Counted from the first letter of the stretch, positions 25,401 to 33,655 are shown. The stretch: 64,000 nucleotides of DNA from Marisa cornuarietis (GCA_004794655.1 SMMW01000019.1:124001-188000), one strand, 5' to 3'. The notes: a model not told the origin generated them from the letters alone. A program made the numbers and translations.

Positions 25401-28400
25401 GGCTTTCAATCAGCAGAATAGATAAGGGTAGGTGATAGGTTTACAGGACAGTGCTGCAATAATCAGAAGTATAAGCACTTCGATCACAAAATCGATCAAC
25501 TGCTTTGGCGGGGCATGATACCTAATTTGTATCGCATCTACGGTCCGCTGATTTGTTTACAAGAAGTGTCTGATGAATAAGTATTAAAGATAAGATAAAA
25601 GTACAGTAAAAATGCGTGGGAAAATCCTGCAGCCGGAGTGGTTTACACTGTAATGCAAGCATGTCTTCATTGTAATTATTGTGTGTGATTACTGTGTGAC
25701 AGGCAGCTCTTTCTAAGTTATGTCCAGGTATATGTTTTGTGTTTTCGATTACCCCATCAGTCGTGCCATCGACAGGTATAGTACCGAACGGCTCAAAATA
25801 GAGAAGATCCATAACTAATAAAGACGATAAAGTGTTGGTCAGGTATGGGAGAGAAAACATCCTGACTTGATTACAAGCCAGGTGTTTGTTGTTGGTAGTG
25901 ACATGATCACAAGCCATAGGTGTTTGTTCACTATCACCTGTGTGCCAATCTCAGGCTATAGGTCAGTGTGTTAGTCAATCAACCATGCAATGCTCAAAAG
26001 TAAAAGAAAACAAAAAATCATTTCTAAAGTGTATAATTTTCTGTACATATTGTCTTGTGACATTAAGAGCATCGAGTACAGCTTTACGGTCGCCGCAACA
26101 GAGCCGAGGAAGCACAGACAACCCAGTAGCATCTGTTACGAGATCAGTTACTATTCCTGGATTTCTCTTTTTTTTATACTTTTTGTAGAACAATGTATGT
26201 GCACTGAATGTTAAGAAACGATATTTAACAATTTCTCGACCTAGGTTTCTCACAATAATGTTTTTGAGTGGGCAGACACGCCGCAGACTACCACCGTCCG
26301 CAATATCTATTGTCAACACCACGACTATTGCAACGAAGAACAACTGATAAGCGCGTACAATTTAACCCAGAGGCTGTGGTACACCCGACATAGACACCAA
26401 CTGCCACTGCTATCAACTCACACGCACATAAAATATCTACTGGAGTTAGATTGGACTAAGAACACTGCTGCTTACTGGGTGCGTGACAATGTGTCAGTGA
26501 GCCTTGCGGTCTGACCCCACGCTGCTGACAAGGGTGAACCTAGTGACTCGTCATGTGCTGTCTTCACGTCTCATTTACCTTCAGGCCCGCCACAAACACA
26601 GATAAGGAAGAAATTGAATACTTTCTACCTGACTGAGCAGGGCATTCGGCGCAAACTGGGGAATATTATGCGTGCACTACTTTTTTAAACTATGCGACGA
26701 GATGGGACAGCTGGCTACAGTACTAGACACCGCTTCCAGATACTATGCGATGAGGTTGGTCAGCTGGCTACAGTACTAGACACTGCTTCCTCATACTGTG
26801 ATGAGGTAGGACAGCTGGCTACAGCACTAGACACTGCTTCCTCATATTGTGATGAGGTGGGACAGCCTAGACACTGCTTCCTCATATTGTGATGAGGTGG
26901 GACAGCTGGCTACAGTACTAGACACTGCTTCCTCATACTGTGATGAGGTGGGACAGCTGGCTGCAGCACTAGGCACTGCTTCCTCATATTGTGATGAGGT
27001 GGGACAGCTGGCTACAGTACTAGACACTGCTTCCTCATACTGTGATGAGGTGGGACAGCTGGCTGCAGCACTAGGCACTGCTTCCTCATATTGTGATGAG
27101 GTGGGACAGCTGGCTACAGTACTAGACACTGCTTCCTCATACTGTGATGAGGTGGGACAGCTGGCTGCAGCACTAGACACTGCTTCCTCATATTGTGTGA
27201 TGAGGTGGGACAGCTGGCTACAGCACTAGACACTGCTTCCTCATATTGTGTGATGAGGTGGGACAGCTGGCTACAGCACTAGACACTGCTTCCTTATACT
27301 GTGATGAGGTGGGACAGCTGTCTACAGCACTAGACACTGCTTCTTCATGCTGTATGATAAGGTGGGACAGATAGCCATACTACTAGACACTTTTTGACGA
27401 GACGGATATTTTCCCCAGAGATGACCAGTGACTTATTCCGGTGCAACAACCTGGGTCATCACATGTCAGCCTCATAGTATCAAGATTAGTAAATCATTTT
27501 TCTGTGTCATCGAGTCAGTTTAAATCCTGTGATCATCTTCAAATAAAGATTTCAGGGAGCCATGCACATATTATCTACCTACATTGTTAGTTTTTGTTCA
27601 CATTTCTGTAGACGAAAATCCAAAGCCTCAATGGGATTTCTGGTTACAAAATAGAGAGAATCAAGAGGCAAGACACGTCGATGAACCGGAGTTATAATGG
27701 CAAAATGTAACTCCTCTAACTATGCGTGTTACCTTATGGCAAACCTAAGCCTCTAACCCTGAGTTATCTATTGATACAGTCACAACATCCTGACCCTGAC
27801 ACACTGATATACTCATAAGGTCGCTAAACCTGGAGTTTATCTGCTGGTATCTAACTAAAACTGGACTTTATCTACAGGCATAACTAAACCTGGGCTCTAC
27901 CTACTGGGATCTAACTATATCTAAGCTTTACCTGTTGGCACAATCACAACGCTGTTCTATATTGACAAATAATAATAATAACGAGGATCTGTGTAGCGCC
28001 TATCCAAAGATTTGCTCAGAGCGCTTTACATAAATCACACATAGACTAAATCGTCAACAACCATGTACCATATTCCCATATAACAGACTCGCTCATTTCT
28101 ACAACATACAGTCACTCATACACAAAGTAAATTACAGACACGTTATGCACGTTCATAATCAGGACAGGGTCACAGTATATCGTCCTTCTGAAAAGATTTG
28201 TCTTGTTTGGACTTCATCATCATCATCATTCCTTGCTACTCCTCGAGGAGCATAGGGCCGCAACAAAGTTGTTAAAGAATCAGAGTGATGAAGGCTGATG
28301 GGTAATCTGTTCTACGCTGATGGGGCATTGTATGAGAAAGACCTCTGTCTTTGTTTTAGTGGGACTCACTGAAAGCCTGGTGTCAGAAGAAGAGCGAAGA

Positions 28401-29618
28401 AGTCTTGCGCGTGTATACATGGGAGTGAGTTCGGAGAGTTCCCGAGGACCATGCCAGGAACGGCTGAGTAAGTCAGGGTGTAAAGTTTGTAGGCTATACG
28501 GTCCACGACTGGCAACCAGTGAAGAAAGCGAATGATATAAGTTCATATCTAGATGGTCTGCAGAGGAGGCGAGCAGAGTTATTCTGGATCCTTTGAAGTC
28601 TGTCAAGAAGATACTTGGGAATTCCAGCTAAAAGAGAATTATAATTGTCCATCCTCGACAGCACAAAGACACAGATTAAGAGTTTTAGTTACATCAGTGG
28701 TGAGATAGTGAAGAATGGTACTGATGTACAAAGTTCAGGGCAGGCGATTCTGCAGACATGAGAAATATGCCGATGAAATGTCAAACTCTGATCGAGAATG
28801 ACACCCAAGCTGCGGACAGAGGTAGAGAAAGGAATAGTTCAGTTGTTTATAGGCAGAGAATGAGGGAGAGAAGGATGACTCAAAAAATTCTTTGGACAAG
28901 TAAGTAGTAGTTCAGTCTTATCGTCATTCAGTTCTGGAGCAACCAGTACATTATATCAGTTATGCATTCCTGTCCGTGTCAGTAGTCCAGAGGGTTCAGT
29001 AAGTGGAGCTGACTGATAAAGCTGTGTACCATCAGCATAACTCACATGTGACATGGCAAGGCGTGACATAACATTAGGACAGAAGCATCGGAGTAAACAC
29101 CATTCACACACACGGTCTGGGTTCGGTCCATGAGACAGGATCGAAAACAGGTCAAAGCAGCATCACGAATACCAAAAGACTGCTGAAGTTTGCCGCTAAG
29201 CCTGACCGTTACCTAGCGGTAAAGCACCTTTATCTAGGTATGTTACCATAGCTATTTCATCTTTACTTTTATTTCAGCACAACGCAAAAATGCATTTATA
29301 CCTCTCGCATTTTATGTAGTCCAGCGAAACGTCGGGTATGTAAACATATATCCCCAGAAACAAACATTTGTCATTTAATCCAAATTCTAATAAACTGAAA
29401 TATCCTTCTCTCAAGTCTCAAGCAGCGACTAAGGGACACACATACTGACTGGAGGACACTACACCTCTTTATCTAAACCATAGCACACAGTGACTCACCT
29501 CATCGTCCACAGAGCCAGACATGTTTCCACTGCTCTCATCCAAGATTCTGTCAGGACCAGAAAGAACTGTCGTCGGTCGTTTTAATAAGTGAGTGCATTC
29601 TCCACTTGCATGTTGCAT
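1989..29618 (-). CDS. Gene B: Ser/Pro-rich scaffold-like protein with MISP/AKAP2-like helix (partial, six exons)
   Basis: Six minus-strand exons join without a phase conflict: 29618-29499, 23009-22845, 22581-21622, 21253-21076, 20800-20294 and 2650-1989. They give at least 864 codons and the frame is still open at the last donor, so the 3' end is missing. Exon 2 is charged (REEDERAERVR). Exon 3 is long, disordered and has a proline block near residues 366-385. Exon 5 carries a charged helical stretch (KARHFADMVHKPR). Exon 6 has RRQWENIF and, near residue 774, IEKEIRLALEREETVRREHE. That helix resembles the IEREIRLAQEREE-type motif I associate with the C-terminal region of MISP and AKAP2, which are actin-, spindle- or PKA-linked scaffolds. 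The family link is recalled and tentative. An in-frame TAG at 29630-29628 precedes the ATG at 29618, which supports a start there. The alternative is that these are the 3' exons of gene A. Confidence 0.6.
2651..3960. other. Start of 17.6 kb intron, no feature recognised
   Basis: AT-rich intron sequence between gene B exons 6 and 5. The short ORFs at 3694-3954 overlap on both strands, lack motifs and are judged to be chance. Confidence 0.5.
3964..4300. repeat. Dispersed repeat, possible LINE 3' debris
   Basis: The segment at about 3975-4040 (the TAGGTGGAAGCACT core followed by CCAAACC) recurs at about 31004-31060 with roughly 80% identity by eye, so it belongs to a dispersed family. Around 4210-4260 the plus strand reads FEDFKSHLFKKYL, similar to the FKSHLKTHLFKK end seen in CR1-type LINE ORF2 proteins. 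On the minus strand GPAVWSS recalls the GPxxWNSLP motif of the same proteins. Both orientations show remnants, so the segment may be composite. No intact reading frame remains. Confidence 0.4.
4503..4830 (-). mobile_element. LINE remnant: C-terminal end of a reverse-transcriptase ORF
   Basis: The minus strand reads LRWTPDSQRKRGRPKETWRR, then VKREMKGKGWTWG, then DRHQWRALVEALCA, ending at a stop by 4503. This RWTPEGKRxRGRPKxTWRR / TWG / DRxxWRxLVxALC pattern is the familiar C-terminus of endonuclease/reverse-transcriptase proteins from non-LTR retrotransposons common in invertebrates. A GATTGATTG tail lies just beyond the stop, consistent with a short-repeat 3' end. Only the last 75 or so codons plus broken upstream sequence survive, so it is a 5'-truncated dead copy in an intron of gene B. 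Confidence 0.8.
4949..5125. repeat. Short-period tandem repeat (TTATTAGTCTGGAAGTAGC)
   Basis: Five or so imperfect copies of a unit built on TTGTTTATTAGTCTGGAAG, alternating with ATATCACACTTG-type spacers. Local intronic minisatellite with no coding signal. Confidence 0.75.
5130..6055. other. Intron sequence, no gene recognised
   Basis: Small overlapping ORFs on both strands, an ATGATGATGACAG-like simple stretch near 5200 and A-rich sequence near 5220-5280. Nothing here resembles an exon with matching splice sites. Confidence 0.45.
6056..6530. mobile_element. hAT-like non-autonomous element (MITE)
   Basis: The left end reads CAGGGGTGGGCAAAGTACGG and the right end, inverted, reads TAGGGGTGGGCAAGGTTTTC followed by GGGCCGG. 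The terminal inverted repeats share 14 of the first 15 bases. CAGGGGTGGGCAA is typical of hAT (Charlie-like) transposon ends. Flanking 8-mers GTCTTCAG and ATCTTGGG agree at only five of eight positions, so the target duplication is decayed or absent. About 475 bp lie between the ends and no transposase is encoded. Confidence 0.65.
6613..6648. repeat. (GT)n microsatellite
   Basis: Uninterrupted GT/TG dinucleotide run of 36 bases. Confidence 0.95.
7300..9300. other. GC- and CpG-richer block inside the intron
   Basis: Base composition rises compared with the AT-rich sequence on either side and CG dinucleotides are common, especially at 7440-7990. Several overlapping ORFs on both strands are the usual by-product of GC-rich sequence; none has a recognisable domain or splice sites that connect to other exons. 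It could hold an internal promoter, but no TATA box or initiator stands out. Confidence 0.35.
9735..9872. repeat. ~30-bp tandem repeat (GTGGCAAT...GTATCTAAG)
   Basis: Four to five degenerate copies of a unit containing AAGTTAGTGGCAATCTATA and GCAGTGTATCTAAG. Intronic, no coding sign. Confidence 0.6.
10620..10769 (+). promoter_or_regulatory. Possible plus-strand promoter and non-coding first exon
   Basis: A CpG-rich block (about 9900-10750) ends in a strong plus-strand donor, CACCACAG/GTAAGAATG, after 10769. Upstream, GGGGTTAAAAGAGC at about 10633-10646 could serve as a weak TATA-like box about 120 bp before the donor. No long ATG frame leads into the donor, so if real this would be a 5' UTR exon. 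It could belong to a gene nested in the gene B intron, or it may be coincidence; no downstream plus-strand exon is firmly recognised. Confidence 0.2.
11683..11940. repeat. ~30-bp minisatellite carrying CRE and AP-1-like cores
   Basis: About eight imperfect copies built on CAGTGACGTCCTGGGTCAGT plus TAGCAGCAACAC. Two upstream units contain the full palindrome TGACGTCA (11683-11690 and 11714-11721). One unit has TGAGTCA, the AP-1 consensus, at 11776-11782. Most others keep the TGACGTC core. The sites are visible; binding by CREB or AP-1 factors is inference. Confidence 0.75.
11945..13600. other. Intron sequence, no gene recognised
   Basis: Overlapping ORFs at 12078-12781 and 12979-13545 occur on both strands in competing frames. 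None shows a recognisable domain or an exon-like border pair. Confidence 0.4.
13613..13947 (+). pseudogene. Damaged or unresolved plus-strand coding stretch (MDNTSVASDEKDD...)
   Basis: After the acceptor-like TTGGGCAACAG at 13602-13612 an ATG at 13616 opens MDNTSVASDEKDDGSSILDD, an acidic N-terminus of natural composition. At about 13680 the better protein-like sequence moves to the next frame (LSALTDQQRMQTVEHELDR and on to a stop at 13947), as if one base had been lost or gained. CG-rich codon use differs from the AT-rich flanks. It may be a first coding exon with a frameshift, a retrocopy fragment or chance. I do not recognise the family. Confidence 0.25.
13950..16150. other. Intron sequence with simple repeats
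   Basis: Contains a (TA)n run near 14616-14638, GA-rich tracts near 14655-14715 and short overlapping ORFs. No gene or intact element recognised. Confidence 0.4.
16240..16480. other. G-rich, CpG-rich block with GC boxes
   Basis: A run of ten or more G followed by GGGCGGGCGG at about 16252-16277, then GGGCGGCGCGG and GGGGAGCGGAGCG at 16417-16445. It matches GC-box (Sp1-like) elements and could form a G-quadruplex. A nearby plus-strand ATGGCTGGCGCAG/GTACAC (from about 16464) looks like a tiny first exon but nothing confirms it. A cryptic promoter is possible and unproven. Confidence 0.3.
17013..18000 (+). mobile_element. PIF/Harbinger-like element, copy 1 (internally deleted)
   Basis: Long stretches match 41968-43790 in the same order. 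Shared blocks include GATTTGCACCTGCAATCAGC with AGTCCTGCAAAATC at about 17090-17125, a coding-like block SGSLEDLHPSCSSSEDD near 17200-17255, the ACACTGTCACAAAA / AAGTGTGAAAA block near 17290, GATTTGCATGTTTAT near 17335, and the last 400 bases (GGAAGAAGACGCT onward). Copy 1 lacks the transposase-like segment of copy 2, as a non-autonomous derivative would. Ends and target duplications are not clear by eye. Confidence 0.6.
18330..18560 (+). pseudogene. Coiled-coil coding debris
   Basis: Plus-strand reading gives TTHQISQQAETSYQSLMQHI and, after stops, DELTEGNELLRDQLEEII. Both are heptad-like helical sequences separated by in-frame stops. Such coils occur in LINE ORF1 proteins and in many host proteins; the origin cannot be decided here. 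Treated as a relic. Confidence 0.25.
18630..18722. repeat. 33-bp tandem repeat, three copies
   Basis: Three copies of a unit with TTCTGTGCTGTTATCTACC and TTGTGAACACG, spaced 33 bases apart. Confidence 0.8.
19030..19450 (+). mobile_element. CR1/L2-type LINE 3' end remnant
   Basis: The plus strand reads LHWLPIRSRIQHKLPVLRF followed by FFADSCPDY, the conserved LHWLPxxxRIxYKLxxL segment near the C-terminus of CR1/L2/Jockey-type ORF2 proteins. A long CT microsatellite interrupts it. About 230 bases after the microsatellite the sequence ends GCCCAGACAATAAAGTGATT with repeated TGATTC, a typical LINE 3' tail. The copy is short and broken. Confidence 0.75.
19166..19210. repeat. (CT)n microsatellite
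   Basis: CT/TC dinucleotide run of about 45 bases inside the LINE remnant, with a further (CT)n(CA)n tract at 19456-19489. Confidence 0.95.
20294..20800 (-). CDS. Gene B exon 5
   Basis: The acceptor GGTGTTGCAG precedes 20800 and the donor CAACAG/GTGAGG follows 20294. Phase 1 at both ends fits exons 4 and 6. It encodes about 169 residues: a disordered Ser/Asp-rich part (SPVSPQDMSPRGRD), then a charged, probably helical block KARHFADMVHKPR, AAKRDHVQDDLDQ and LHDLELQRRAAIS. SPxSP and SPRG are possible proline-directed phosphorylation sites. No named domain recognised. Confidence 0.75.
20801..21075 (-). other. Gene B intron 4
   Basis: Short AT-rich intron between the GTACGTGG donor and the TTGCAG acceptor. 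Confidence 0.6.
21076..21253 (-). CDS. Gene B exon 4
   Basis: The acceptor TTACTCAG precedes 21253 and the donor CATG/GTACGTGG follows 21076. Phase 0 in and phase 1 out agree with neighbours. It encodes 59 residues with an acidic segment (DPSCFDESLDFGDTNTR). No known domain. Confidence 0.7.
21622..22581 (-). CDS. Gene B exon 3, long disordered exon with proline block
   Basis: The acceptor CATCTCCAAG precedes 22581 and the donor CAGCAG/GTACTC follows 21622; exactly 320 codons, phase 0 at both ends. It begins AVREYRQKRQSSQNLES, continues through Ser/Thr/Pro- and Glu-rich low-complexity sequence (PRRPPRSRKLAQN, PPSSKKTRAPPSPAS) and ends with MPPPLPISPPPL, a possible SH3 or profilin ligand. Such content suggests a flexible scaffold region. 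The plus-strand ORFs over the same interval are antisense shadows. Confidence 0.8.
22786..22807. repeat. (CAGC)n tetranucleotide tract
   Basis: Five to six CAGC units beginning AGCCAGCCAGCC, about 40 bases downstream of the exon 2 donor of gene B (minus strand). Confidence 0.85.
22845..23009 (-). CDS. Gene B exon 2
   Basis: The acceptor TGTTCACAG precedes 23009 and the donor TCTCAG/GTAACG follows 22845; 55 codons in phase 0. It reads RNPEDYCAGRSAREEDERAE and then RVRLQHRSVLDRRSGQ, highly charged and basic overall. The acceptor and first bases of this exon are repeated upstream at 23040-23180 (see that repeat), so near-cryptic 3' splice sites sit in the intron. Confidence 0.75.
23010..23180 (-). 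repeat. Tandem duplication of the exon 2 splice acceptor
   Basis: Three further copies of the AGTAGTCTTCAGGGTTTCTC plus TGTGTACACACATTACAG unit (plus-strand view) follow the exon 2 border, about 60 bases apart. On the coding strand each keeps a pyrimidine-poor acceptor and the first bases of the exon (AGAAACCCTGAAGACTACTG in the best copy at about 23140-23165). They are decoy 3' splice sites in appearance. Confidence 0.7.
23181..26690. other. Gene B intron 1 (first part), no gene recognised
   Basis: Mixed sequence with short ORFs on both strands (24199-25370, 25522-26343) that show no motif or exon borders. A near-repeat of GGTGTTATGGTGTTATTTGTG-type sequence near 23600-23730 (GTGGTGTAGGTGTT units) is the only structure seen. 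Confidence 0.4.
26693..27375. repeat. 51-bp minisatellite, about 13 copies
   Basis: Unit of 51 bases containing GATGAGGTGGGACAGCTGGC, TACAGTACTAGACACTGC and TTCCTCATATTGT. Because 51 is divisible by three and no stop occurs in some frames, it is open on both strands: SYCDEVGQLATVLDTAS on plus and SSQYEEAVSSTVASCPT on minus. CCTCAT and ATGAGG in each unit form short inverted repeats around the ATTGTG centre. Copies alternate in a higher-order pattern (TACAGTACTAGAC versus GCAGCACTAGGC) and a few carry GTGTGATG insertions or a deletion. No splice sites or host frame; not a gene. Confidence 0.9.
27968..29205 (-). mobile_element. CR1/L2-type LINE fragment with dead reverse transcriptase
   Basis: Reading the minus strand from 29205 gives LQQSFGIRDAALTCF and FRSCLMDRTQTVCVNG; then SYADGTQLY at about 29045-29015, the RT catalytic box with its second Asp changed to Gly; then ELNDDKTELLL, LGVILDQSLTFH, DNYNSLLAGIPKYLLDRLQR and RARLLRSSSDTRLSV. 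All are standard, ordered motifs of CR1/L2 RT domains. The 3' end is AAAGCGCTCTGAGC, GGCGCTACA and an ATTATTATT tail at 27968. Stops and frameshifts break it. It is a 5'-truncated, inactive insertion in gene B intron 1. Confidence 0.88.
29499..29618 (-). CDS. Gene B exon 1 (or internal exon of an A+B gene)
   Basis: The donor GATGAG/GTGAGTC follows 29499 in phase 0 and fits exon 2. The ATG at 29618 opens MQHASGECTHLLKRPTTVLS and continues to GNMSGSVDDE, with an in-frame TAG 12 bases upstream, so it can be a true first exon. Alternatively an acceptor at 29567 (GACGACAG, phase 1) or at 29548 (GTCCTGACAG, phase 2) would make it internal. Neither phase joins directly to the phase-0 donor of gene A exon 13, so direct fusion is not supported. 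The second ATG (MSGSVDDE) is another possible start. Confidence 0.5.
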
Positions 29619-29690
29619 CACCGCCGCCTACTCAGTCACAGTGAACAGTAAGTGTATTCTCCGCTAGCACGTTCTTTTAGTGGCGCCCAC
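29580..29690 (-). promoter_or_regulatory. Duplicated ~67-bp segment at the putative gene B start
   Basis: AAGTGAGTGCATTCTCC with ACTTGCATGTT at 29587-29614 is echoed by AAGTGTATTCTCC with GCTAGCACGTT at 29650-29674. The duplication covers the proposed start codon region and could be promoter-proximal. No TATA box was found. Confidence 0.3.
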
Positions 29691-30049
29691 TGCCACTCGT
29701 TGACAAAGGGGCTCGTAAATGACCAAAACGTGACTGGACAGATGGGGGGGGGGACCCTGAGTGTTCCCGCCTGGCCTGGCGGTGTCTATGACAACGCAGA
29801 TCCCCTGGTCCGTGGGTTCAGCAACAGCTTGAACTCGTGTTGAGTCCTTTCAAAGAGCTATATGTGTGTGTGTGTGGATACTGTGAGGCGGCCTCCGAGC
29901 TGTGTATGTATGTGGTGAGGCGGTCTCCGAGCTATATATCTATATACAGGCGGCCTCTGGTCAAACGAAGGGACACAAATGCACAGACGAAGGCTGCTTA
30001 GACAGCTGACTCGTGAGGCAAAGGTGCTGCACACAGATTATTATAAGCA

Positions 30050-30215
30050 CTTGGTTGTTGGCTGTTTACGGCGTCAGCAACTAAAGGGTGTATCACGACA
30101 AGCCTGTCAGCCCTATAAACAGATGTCACATCCAGAGACAATACGTGGGGCTGAGACGAGATCTGAACACACGACCCTCACCGTCTTGGGGACATGGAAG
30201 GCTCCCACTGGGCCA
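30050..30215 (-). mobile_element. tRNA-derived SINE copy (degenerate)
   Basis: Shares with the copies at 44205-44365 and 60003-60195 the order CAGCCCTATAAACAGATGTC, then CAGAGA, then GAGACGAGATCTGAACACAC. The last part is the complement of a B-box-like GGGTTCAGATCTC. The A-box end is poorly preserved here. All three copies have the same orientation. Confidence 0.6.
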
Positions 30216-32140
30216 CCTCAACGTCGCCCTCAGCGTCAGCGTCGCGATGAACTGAACCGCTCTGCTGTTACGTGCGCTCATAAAGGCGATAAGCAACTCG
30301 ATAATGTTAAGGGAGGCAACAGGAACAAACGCTGAAGTCCTTCGGGTATCTTTTGCTCTCTGTATAGGCAGCGACCCGTGCTGCATCTGTCACTCGTCTT
30401 GTCGTGTCCTCTGCTGAGGCCCACGGGCAGGCGCGTGGTGTGGCCAGGTAGGACCAAACAGACAAAGGTATGACTGCCAGCGGCTGATCCTTGATGCTGC
30501 AGCTGCTGCTCACTCAACCCACAATGCTTTGCGGTGTTGGCGGGCGCGTGCGATGGTCTGCTCGTGGTCGTGCGAGTTCACTGTTGTATGATTTCACGGA
30601 TCTCAACATTACCCTCTCTCACGGTGCTGGCTACAGTGCTCATCGCCCCGGGTGAACAGCAGCGCAGGAGAGGCACTTGTGTTATCTGCAGAAGCACGTG
30701 CATACAAGCATCTGTAGACGTGTTATGCTGTCTTCATACAAGCTCAGAGCTACATCAACAGACGGTCAGGCCTACATGAGAAACGTGCCCCTCCCCCTTA
30801 GTCCCGTTGATAGAGAGGGTATGAAGAGGAGGGGTACAGTGTTGCACGTTCCCCGCCCGCAAAACTGAGAACATCAAAGCGGCGGAGTAGGGGTAGGGAT
30901 CGGAGGAGGTGGTCCGTCTCGTTAAAACATTCTCGTCAAAAGGTCCAGGCTTAGCTCTCGTCTCGGGATAGTATTTCTATGTGACAATTTATTCGTTTCC
31001 TCATCCCTCCTCATAGTGCGAAATCGCCTCTAGGTGGAAGCACTCTCCCGCCAAACCGGGACAACGTGGGACACCGGACAGCTGCGGCACGGGTGCCAAA
31101 GTGTGACTGATATCAGGCAGGTTTGTATTTTGAGATGCAGTAAAAAGGACGTCAGCAAGACGTAGTAAAAGATTCAACCACAAAGCTCAGACTTGCCGAT
31201 AATAAAGTATTTAAAGGTTTTTCTCAGTGTAAATGAAAGTAAATGACTATTTTGCGGGCTGCCTAGAAAAGAGAATGTCAGGAAGGTAGAGAAATGGCCG
31301 TTAAGGGCATTCCGAGTTGCCACAATAAACACTGAGAGGGCACATCCCTCAGCGTCAGTTCCTAGCTTGCCCCACTTCACAACCTCCTCCGGTCCTCCCT
31401 GCCCGCCAGCATAAATACCACACGTTTGAAATGCACGGCCTCTACGTCGCTGAGCTGTTAGGAGATGACCTTCACGACTTGACCCTGACTGCACGTCACG
31501 TGATGTTCTTCTCACCATTCCGTCCTGTCGTCATGTTGACTGCAGCTCGTCAGGCGACGCTGACGCCGCCCAACCCACATAAGCGGATACGAAAGGGGGA
31601 TGAGACCCGAATGTCACCAGCTAAACAGCAGAGACACCTCGCAGATTCCTCCTGCACCTCCCTCCCCAGTTTTAGTTATGTATTTGCACTCATTGTGTAG
31701 TTGCACCTTTAGTTTGTCAGTTTGCACACTCAGCATCTTTGTCTACCATAGATTCCGGCAGTCTTTTTGTCATCTATTTGTCATCTGTTTTTGACCTACC
31801 CTGTCAGTCGGTTGTGGTGCACGCGGCTGACCCGTTTGTCTACTTGCATTGTCATCCGGTTTCCACCAGCACCTGTTTGTCATTTGGTTTTCACCAGCAC
31901 CTGTCTGTCGACACTCGACGGCGCTGACAGGCATTTGTACATTCACACGTCTTGCGAGGTGTGTGGTGAAATACTTCGACAGATGACCTCAACGCTGTTT
32001 TCTGTTTTCAACCACAGGTTTGATGTAGTTCTGAGATGTCTGCACGATTGTTAGTCACATTTTCATCAGCTGGACACTATGGTGACAGCGAGATTGCCAA
32101 CAAGAATGTGTTAGAGAGAGAGAGAACGTGTGCGAGCGTT

Positions 32141-32172
<32 letters not shown>

Positions 32173-33415
32173 AAGGGAGCAGGCTTTGAAAGTTATTGCT
32201 ACGTACCGGGGTCAGATTTTATCGTCCGTTTGTGAGTGTAGGTACACTGTCACCCACAGTCCCTGCCCCTCCCCTGTCTCCCCCCTGCCTCTCTGCGTGC
32301 TGTAAAACATTCAATTGTAACACGAAACAGTAGTGTACACCGTTCTTTAGCTGCAAGCTTCGCTAGCAATATAAATAGTAATATATCAGAGCCCTGACAG
32401 AGATCTCCACATTCAGGATGTTCAGAAAATGGAGGACAATGATCACGTCAAGGGCTTTCGAGATACTTCGTAAAACTAGGCCAGGCCTGTGTGAGTGTAA
32501 TGCACAAGGAGCTAATACTGAGCAAGCAGCAGTCACAACCACCCTACATTCCCTATACACAAGTCAATACCTCGCCTTCGCGCTCGCGTGACAGGGTCCA
32601 TAAGATGGACATAGGATGTTAAGAACAGTGTGTCACTAAAACAGAGATCTCGTTGCATGCCCCATTATTGTAGCCACTCATGCCGAGAAGAAGGTTAATA
32701 CAATCAACACACACATGCGGTCTGCATAAAAGCTATCAGCCTTGTCATTTGTGGAACAATCGCCACGTCAATGAATTTTCTGCTTCTAAAAGTAGGAAAA
32801 AACCATCCGACGTGCAAAGGTGTCAAAATCGTGACGCCACGACGAGGCTATGATTCCAGCTCTCCCATTGGCTGTAGCCTTGACAACGAAAACGCATCCA
32901 AGTACTCTCGTGAGGTCACTGTTGTTGCTCTCTATGCGTGGTGATAGCGACTACGGATGAGGTGTATTCGCCCAGATTTGGAGAAATAGTATCTCACACG
33001 TCTTTACCCAGCCATTAGAAAAATATGTTGTACCCTACTAACCCTTTAACCCTGCTCTAAAGCTTTCGCAGAAAACAAAATGCAGACCAGTTCGAGCCAG
33101 CACAATGCTGTTTGTTAGCTGCGCATATTTGTCTCGCCAACACAGGTTAGACCCTGCTAAAGGACATCCGTGAACGAGCGTCACGTGACCAGAAGCATAC
33201 TCTTACATTCCTCCGGTATTTTGCACCTCTCGAAGTTAGGTAGACATATCGTCTTATCATTCCTCCCCACCCCTCTTCCCCCTTCCTCAAATCCTTTGCT
33301 GATAGCATAAGGTTATAGGGGCTTATGGCCGGGCCCTCCCCTCAACACCTTTATCCTACTCCCTCTACACGTTTACAGCCTTGGGCGCCCTCGTACTACT
33401 CTTCCATTTCTGTAT
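30216..33415. other. A/B interval, no gene recognised
   Basis: Contains a short copy (31004-31060) of the 3975-4040 repeat, a (GT)n/(GA)n tract near 32113-32172 and overlapping ORFs without motifs. A missing exon joining genes A and B could hide here: a donor-like GGAATG/GTGAGAAG on the minus strand near 31517 was noted, but its exon would create a TGA at the phase-2 acceptor. Confidence 0.4.
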
Positions 33416-33419
33416 AAAT

Positions 33420-33655
33420 GGCAACGAAACTCGGGGAACAGGTGGGAATTTGTTAGAAATTCGGGGAAAGGTGGGAATTTGTTGTAAGAAACATGGGAAC
33501 ACGTGGGAGATTGTTAGAAACTTGGGAAACTGATTGGAATTTGCTGTTAGAAACTTGGGGAACAGGATGGGATTTGTTGTTAGAAACATGGGAAACTGGT
33601 GGGAATTTGCTGTTTGTTGTAACTTGGGGAACAGGTGGGGATTTCTTACAGCTTT
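33420..33655. repeat. ~36-bp minisatellite (GAAACTTGGGGAACAGGTGG)
   Basis: About seven degenerate copies of a unit reading GAAACTTGGGGAACAGGTGG followed by GAATTTGTTGTTA. The frames are open on both strands because of the repeat, which explains the apparent ORFs at 33365-33737. Confidence 0.8.

Noticed and set aside
26842..27229. ORFs on both strands rich in DEVGQLATVLDTAS or SSQYEEAVSS repeats
   Set aside because: Produced by the 51-bp minisatellite; no splice sites or start context.
31470..31560. Bridging exon between genes A and B ending at a GGAATG/GTGAGA donor
   Set aside because: The 44-base version would create a TGA when joined to the phase-2 acceptor at 29547, and the shorter version does not fit the phase-1 acceptor.
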